Source of the DNA: an uncultured Treponema sp.
Lineage (GTDB): Bacteria; Spirochaetota; Spirochaetia; Treponematales; Treponemataceae
Reading direction: 5' to 3'
Length of the DNA: 64,000 bases
NCBI GenBank assembly: GCA_946186185.1
Contig: CAMHMJ010000008.1
Location: forward strand, 34,574-98,573
In this document: positions 60,117 to 64,000 of the stretch, piece by piece
Position numbering within the stretch: the first letter of the stretch is position 1
Layout: every line of letters begins with the position of its first letter
The notes under the pieces: generated by a model
Seen by the model: the letters and a program-made list of their open reading frames with translations, nothing else
Database searches by the model: none
What the model was told of the DNA's origin: nothing
Made by a program: the position numbers and the translations under genes

Positions 60117-60911
60117 ATGAAAGGATTTTTAGACTACTTACCGGGAAACTCAGTTTTACACAGACTTCACCCGCTTATAAAAATTTTAGCGTCGATTCTG
60201 ATTTGCGCAGCAGCATTCTGCTCTTCAAATTATTTTTATCTTACAGGAATCCTGCTTTTCAATCTCCTTATGGGCCTTGTAGGAAATTTTTCCGGAAAAA
60301 ATACAGGCTCCAGAAGCAACGGACTTTTTAAGCGAACCCTGGGAATCTTAAACGGACTTATCAAAATGTCGGTTTTCCTCTTCATCCTTCAGCTCCTTGC
60401 AATCCGAACCGGCAATGTGATTTTCAGCATCAAGGGCTTTGGCATTACAGACATCGCCCTTCAGAAGGCGCTGCTTCTGGTTCTTCGCCTTATGGGAGCC
60501 ACACTTCCCCTTTCAATTTTGATTTCAGTTACCAACCTGAACGACCTTTCAAATACACTGGTAAAATATCTGCACATTCCGTATAAATACGCCTTCACCT
60601 TTACCAGCGCAATCCGCTTCATTCCGGTTTTCTCCACAGAAATGAGCGGCATCATCGAATCCCAGAAGGCCCGTGGCATCGACTTTGAAATCAAAAACCC
60701 CTTCAAAAAGTTCGGAATGATTCTTCCCCTCTGCTTCCCGCTCCTGATTTCTTCCGTACGAAAAATCGAGTCCACCGCCACCGCCGCCGAACTCCGCGGC
60801 TTCTACCTCAGAACCCGCGCCTGCTGCACAAAAAGCTATCCTGTTCATTTTTGTGACATCGTATTTATTCTGATAACCGGCGGACTTCTGGCTGGAGCCA
60901 TTCTGGTGTAA
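60117..60911 (+). CDS. ecfT: ECF transporter transmembrane T component
   Basis: 264 residues, about five or six membrane segments. The two coupling-helix motifs are clear: IESQKARGIDFE and TAAELRGFYLRT (XRG signatures that dock on the ATPases). The N-terminus (YLPGNSVLHRLHPLIKIL) is typical of EcfT. It transmits ATPase motion to the S component and completes the module begun at 57458. SD AGGAG upstream of the ATG. The 240-bp array in front is unusual for an otherwise compact operon. Confidence 0.9.
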   Translation: MKGFLDYLPGNSVLHRLHPLIKILASILICAAAFCSSNYFYLTGILLFNLLMGLVGNFSGKNTGSRSNGLFKRTLGILNGLIKMSVFLFILQLLAIRTGNVIFSIKGFGITDIALQKALLLVLRLMGATLPLSILISVTNLNDLSNTLVKYLHIPYKYAFTFTSAIRFIPVFSTEMSGIIESQKARGIDFEIKNPFKKFGMILPLCFPLLISSVRKIESTATAAELRGFYLRTRACCTKSYPVHFCDIVFILITGGLLAGAILV

Positions 60912-61015
60912 AAAAAGTATGCAATTTTCACCACATATTATAGATGGGGTTCAAGACCAGTAATCCAGCCGGGGCGATTCTGCTGTAGATCAGGTGACGG
61001 CTTTACCGGGAAAAA

Positions 61016-61585
61016 TTACTTCCGGATATTCTTGTACCCCAGCCTGACTTCCCGCAGCCACTTTTCCGACTCGCCATAAATGTTATAAACCGAATTGTAC
61101 TTATCTCCCCAGAATCTATACATATCGTAATTGTTCGTGCTTCCCTGAGGCTCCACATAAACCCAGATCTGATAAAACCGCACTCGCACAAAAAGATGAT
61201 TCATGCCGGTATTTTTATTTACATTGCGAACAATTTCACAATCAGCACGGTTATCGGGGTAAATAATATCCCACACCGATTTGAAATAAGTGGCATAATC
61301 AATGCAGTTGGTTAAATCATCCCGGTTTATGTCCGTCATTTTCTTGGGTTTCGTCATAAGAACCGTTTTGATGTATTCATCAGCAATAGGAGAGTGGCTG
61401 TTAGGTCTGGCCCCCGCTGTATCAGAAGGTCTGGAATCCTGAGAAAACGAAAATCCAGCCCCCTCGAAACCGGGAAAACTGTCCTCCTCAGAAAAAGTCA
61501 CGGGCGCACATAAAATCAAGGGCAGCACAAACAGCGCGATTTTTGACAATTTGAAATTAATAAATCCAGTGAAATTGTTTTTCAT
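61016..61585 (-). CDS. Secreted protein, possible transglutaminase/papain-like fold
   Basis: 189 residues with a signal peptide (KIALFVLPLILCAPVTFSEE, about 14-33). The second half has NCIDYATYFKSVW, then NHLFVRVRF and WVYVEPQG. That order (Cys at a helix start, His in a strand, then an acidic strand) is the pattern of the transglutaminase/papain-like fold, so it may be a small cysteine enzyme acting outside the cytoplasm. No firm family. Strong SD GGAGG. A perfect 7-bp inverted repeat lies upstream. Confidence 0.6.
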   Translation of the reverse strand: MKNNFTGFINFKLSKIALFVLPLILCAPVTFSEEDSFPGFEGAGFSFSQDSRPSDTAGARPNSHSPIADEYIKTVLMTKPKKMTDINRDDLTNCIDYATYFKSVWDIIYPDNRADCEIVRNVNKNTGMNHLFVRVRFYQIWVYVEPQGSTNNYDMYRFWGDKYNSVYNIYGESEKWLREVRLGYKNIRK

Positions 61586-61620
61586 ACCTTGCCTCCTGTA
61601 TATACAAGATAAGGTAAAGC

Positions 61621-61641
61621 TATTCCCAAGTCACGGGAATA
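61621..61641. promoter_or_regulatory. Inverted repeat in divergent region
   Basis: TATTCCC-AAGTCAC-GGGAATA, perfect 7-bp arms, between the secreted-protein gene and the DUF1703-type gene. Operator candidate. Confidence 0.4.
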
Positions 61642-61691
61642 ATAATGAAAAACATGCAAAAACAAACCATTTTCTCTTCAACAGAATATAT

Positions 61692-61699
61692 GCTATAAT
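61692..61699 (+). promoter_or_regulatory. Extended -10 promoter, leaderless start
   Basis: TGCTATAAT ends at 61699; the ATG is at 61706 after GCCCCT. No SD. It is the same arrangement as at 18832. Confidence 0.6.
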
Positions 61700-61705
61700 G
61701 CCCCT

Positions 61706-63280
61706 ATGAACGAAAGATTTTTACCCATTGGAATTCAGGATTTTGAAAAGCTCCGTAACGGAAATTATATTTACGTTGATAAGACTCAATACATTTACAA
61801 CCTGACTCGGACAAGTACGCCTTACTTCTTGAGCCGTCCCCGCCGCTTCGGAAAAAGTCTTCTGCTTTCTACAATGGAAGCATATTTTCAGGGTAAAAAA
61901 GAACTTTTTAAAGGCCTTGCAATTGAGAAACTCGAAAAAGACTGGACTCAATATCCGGTAATCAAAATCAGTTTTGGAATCGGCTCCTACGCAAATACGG
62001 AAATCTTTCATGCAGTTCTTGACGACATGCTTTCACGCATTGAAAAAGAGCTGGGAATCGAAAAAAACTCAGATGTTCCTTCAGTAAGGTTAAGTAATCT
62101 GATTCATTCTGCCTACGAAAAATATAAAAAACAGGTTGTAATCATAATCGACGAATACGACAAACCTGTTTTAGACGCAATCTACACCGATTTTGAAGAG
62201 AAAAACCGTGAAGAACTGAGGGCATTTTACAGTCCCCTTAAAGAATGTGACAAATACATAAGATTTTTGTTCATAACCGGCATTACAAAAATCAGCCATT
62301 TGAACATTTTCAGCGGATTGAACCAGTTGGACGATATAAGCCTTACAGCTCAGTACTCTGCAATCTGCGGAATTTCTGAAGAAGAACTGGACAAATACTT
62401 CAAGCCGGAAATAGAAGCCCTTGCAAAACATGAAGAATCTTCAGTAGAGGAAATTAAGGCATATCTCAAGAAAATGTACGACGGATACCACTTCTGCCAC
62501 AATGTCGAGGGAGTTTACAACCCATTCTGCCTCTTAAAAAGCCTCAAGTATCAGGATTTCGGCTATTACTGGTTTGAAAGCGGAACTCCAAGTCTTCTGA
62601 TAAAAGCCCTTCAAAACCAGCCACTTGAACTTTCAACGATGGTAAACGGCCGCCGTGTAGACGAAATACACTTCCGCGAATACGACCCCTCAAGCCGGAA
62701 CATACTTCCGGTATTTTACCAGAGCGGCTACCTTACAATCAAAGACTTTGACAAAACCGACCGCACCTATCTTCTTGATTTCCCGAACCGTGAAGTGGAA
62801 AAATGCTTTCTTGAAGTTCTGCTCAACAAATATCTTACAATTCCCTACGACGACATGGGACTTGAAATCAGCAACCTGAAGGATGCAATCCGCCTTAAAG
62901 ATGTTGACCGGATTTTCACCCTCATAAAAGCCGCCGTTGCCGACCTTCCAACGATTGTTCAGAAAGACATCTGCGAAAACTACTACGAATCCGTAACTCA
63001 CCTGATTTTCCGCCTGACCGGCTTCCGCGTAACTTCAGAATTGCAGTCCGTTAACGGAAGAAGCGACATCGTTCTAGAAACAAACGACGCCGTCTTCATT
63101 TTCGAGCTTAAAATGGACAAAGGAAAAGACGCATCTATAATTGCAGACGAAGCACTGGCTCAAATTGATGCCAAAGGTTATGCCGACCGTTTTACAGTCA
63201 GCGGAAAATCCATGCATAAAACCGGAGTTGTTTTCTCCAGCGAAGGAAAGGGTCTGATTTTATGGAAGGTAGAAAAATAA
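61706..63280 (+). CDS. AAA-ATPase-like/PD-(D/E)XK nuclease-domain protein (DUF1703 type)
   Basis: 524 residues. The N-terminal AAA-ATPase-like domain opens with LPIGIQDFEKLRNGNYIYVD and has the family-specific P-loop RPRRFGKSLLLST and Walker B IIIDEYDKPVLDA. The C-terminal PD-(D/E)XK nuclease-like domain has NGRSDIVLETND and FIFELKMDKG (D...ExK). These genes are abundant and often multicopy in gut Bacteroidetes and spirochaetes; the function is unknown, with mobile-element or defence links suspected. A TATAAT box 6 nt before the ATG points to leaderless translation. Confidence 0.9.
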   Translation: MNERFLPIGIQDFEKLRNGNYIYVDKTQYIYNLTRTSTPYFLSRPRRFGKSLLLSTMEAYFQGKKELFKGLAIEKLEKDWTQYPVIKISFGIGSYANTEIFHAVLDDMLSRIEKELGIEKNSDVPSVRLSNLIHSAYEKYKKQVVIIIDEYDKPVLDAIYTDFEEKNREELRAFYSPLKECDKYIRFLFITGITKISHLNIFSGLNQLDDISLTAQYSAICGISEEELDKYFKPEIEALAKHEESSVEEIKAYLKKMYDGYHFCHNVEGVYNPFCLLKSLKYQDFGYYWFESGTPSLLIKALQNQPLELSTMVNGRRVDEIHFREYDPSSRNILPVFYQSGYLTIKDFDKTDRTYLLDFPNREVEKCFLEVLLNKYLTIPYDDMGLEISNLKDAIRLKDVDRIFTLIKAAVADLPTIVQKDICENYYESVTHLIFRLTGFRVTSELQSVNGRSDIVLETNDAVFIFELKMDKGKDASIIADEALAQIDAKGYADRFTVSGKSMHKTGVVFSSEGKGLILWKVEK

Positions 63281-63373
63281 CTGCTTAAAAATAATCCGGG
63301 CGTGCCGGCACCGGAGTAGCTCCGCTGCCGTCGGGCTTTCCGCCATATCCTGTAATATTTTTAATACTCGATT

Positions 63374-63480
63374 GAGTTCAGATGGATTCAGATAAGTAAA
63401 TTTTATGACTTTTTGCCTAGATATTTTTAATTTAGCACAAAAATCGAAAAAGTTCTATTCATTTTGATTCATCTGAACTC
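63374..63480. repeat. Inverted repeat in the 63.3-63.7 kb gap
   Basis: GAGTTCAGATG (63374-63384) and CATCTGAACTC (63470-63480), 85 nt apart, with ATTGAG/CTCAAT continuing outside with a 4-nt shift. The 68-aa ORF at 63464 that crosses it is probably spurious. Confidence 0.5.
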
Positions 63481-63664
63481 ACTCAATTCTAGATTTTACT
63501 TAAGGTCTTTACTTAAAATGGAGTACTATATTGGAATAATTTTTCTTTCAAGTATATCTAATTTAAACTTCAATAAATTCGTAGGCCGTAGGTTTTTGGC
63601 CTGCTGCCCATGTATGATAATTGGTTATCCATTCATTGACACCAACATATACCCGTGTTATTAT

Positions 63665-63714
63665 CCTTAATTAGAGATGAAACATAAAAAATATCGACTC
63701 ATCTCTAATTAAGG
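63665..63714. repeat. Perfect 16-bp inverted repeat before ATPase gene
   Basis: CCTTAATTAGAGATGA (63665-63680) and TCATCTCTAATTAAGG (63699-63714), loop of 18 nt. The right arm ends 9 nt before the ATG at 63724 and supplies AAGGAATAAGG, so the SD is inside or next to the stem. Confidence 0.8.
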
Positions 63715-63723
63715 AATAAGGTT

Positions 63724-64000
63724 ATGATTGGTCGAAAAAAAGAGATTGCTGAATTAAACAAGCTTTATGATAAAAACAATGCAGAATTTGTTGCGATTTA
63801 TGGCCGCCGCCGTGTAGGAAAAACATTCCTTGTTGATGAAACTTTTGCAGGTCGCATTACATTCAGACATGCCGGCCTTGCACCAAACAAAGATGATGCA
63901 AAAGGTCAGATGAAAAATCAGCTTGAACACTTTTATAAATCTCTACTCCTTCATGGAATGGAAGAATGCGATAAACCAAAATCATGGCTTGATGCATTTT
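63724..64000 (+). CDS. Archaeal-type ATPase (3'-truncated by window edge)
   Basis: Only the first 92 residues are in the window and no stop is reached, so it is missing from the ORF track. It begins MIGRKKEIAELNKLY and has Walker A YGRRRVGKTFLVDE, the arrangement of the archaeal ATPase family (STAND-like P-loop proteins often ending in a DUF234 nuclease-like domain). Such genes are scattered accessory genes in spirochaetes and Bacteroidetes. A perfect 16-bp inverted repeat directly precedes the start and could hide its SD in a stem. Confidence 0.85.
   Translation, partial: MIGRKKEIAELNKLYDKNNAEFVAIYGRRRVGKTFLVDETFAGRITFRHAGLAPNKDDAKGQMKNQLEHFYKSLLLHGMEECDKPKSWLDAF

Noticed and set aside
63464-63670. 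68-aa ORF on the + strand
   Set aside because: It overlaps inverted repeats, has no SD and no coding-like pattern.
1-64000. tRNA, rRNA, CRISPR, prophage or insertion sequence genes
   Set aside because: All gaps over 100 bp were read; no cloverleaf, rRNA stretch, spaced repeats, integrase or transposase was recognised.
61706-64000. Two-gene defence system from the DUF1703-type and archaeal-type ATPase genes
   Set aside because: They are separated by ~440 bp with inverted repeats, both families are usually stand-alone, and the second gene is cut off, so a joint system cannot be supported.

Overview
The window reads as chromosome of a host-associated, carbohydrate-using spirochaete, most likely a Treponema; I cannot name the species. 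The evidence is a mix of an archaeal/spirochaete-type UMP kinase, an XPB/ERCC3-type helicase with a partner protein, a MurA with Asp in place of the active-site Cys, many lipoproteins with loose lipoboxes, a dCache chemoreceptor, InlB-type B-repeats with a BspA-like leucine-rich tail, and maltodextrin enzymes. No rRNA, tRNA, CRISPR array, transposase or phage gene was seen.

Layout. 0-5.4 kb: the 3' end of a GH13_5-type alpha-amylase, a TraB-family membrane protein, a TPR lipoprotein and a large anchored envelope protein of unknown role. 5.6-10.3 kb: a complete TolC/MacA/MacB-type tripartite efflux operon, ending in a hairpin. 10.3-13.1 kb (minus): a VanX-type D-Ala-D-Ala dipeptidase, a secreted alpha/beta-hydrolase lipoprotein and a metallo-beta-lactamase-fold hydrolase. 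13.1-18.7 kb: an envelope cassette (small secreted protein, beta-barrel protein, FecR-domain protein), a terminator, then two polytopic membrane proteins. 18.8-26.0 kb: a threonine-synthase homologue lacking the PLP lysine, then a tightly coupled malQ and giant GH13 enzyme on the other strand.

26.4-32.9 kb is an AT-rich island. An XRE regulator is divergent from a very large lipoprotein with nine B-repeats. Two near-identical operator-like sites flank a consensus promoter between them. Two small membrane proteins and a gene remnant follow. 33-46 kb is core-like: a PflX-type radical SAM protein, pepT, murA, cysS, an ECF sigma/anti-sigma/TIG-transglutaminase-like operon, UMP kinase, a diguanylate cyclase and a PTS IIC-like transporter. 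46-51 kb: XPB helicase and its helicase-associated partner. 50.8-57.2 kb: a CotH-domain lipoprotein, an NlpC/P60-like protein without its catalytic residues, a small lipoprotein and a chemoreceptor. 57.2-60.9 kb: an ECF transporter (TrpP-like S component, fused double ATPase, T component) behind a promoter overlapped by two palindromes. 61-64 kb: a secreted putative cysteine enzyme, a DUF1703-type AAA/nuclease protein and the start of an archaeal-type ATPase with a perfect 16-bp inverted repeat in front.

Three themes cut across the window. (1) A family of long palindromic intergenic elements, with both arms changed in step between copies, recurs at about 5.4, 36.1, 43.3, 44.6 and 48.5 kb, with solo arms at 39.5 and 46.2 kb. 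(2) Several enzyme homologues have lost or changed catalytic residues (threonine synthase-like K to R, NlpC/P60-like C to E and H to D, transglutaminase-like C to A, MurA C to D). (3) Several genes have a TATAAT box 6-7 nt before the ATG and no Shine-Dalgarno sequence, suggesting leaderless mRNAs. All functional calls come from reading motifs by eye; no database search was possible.
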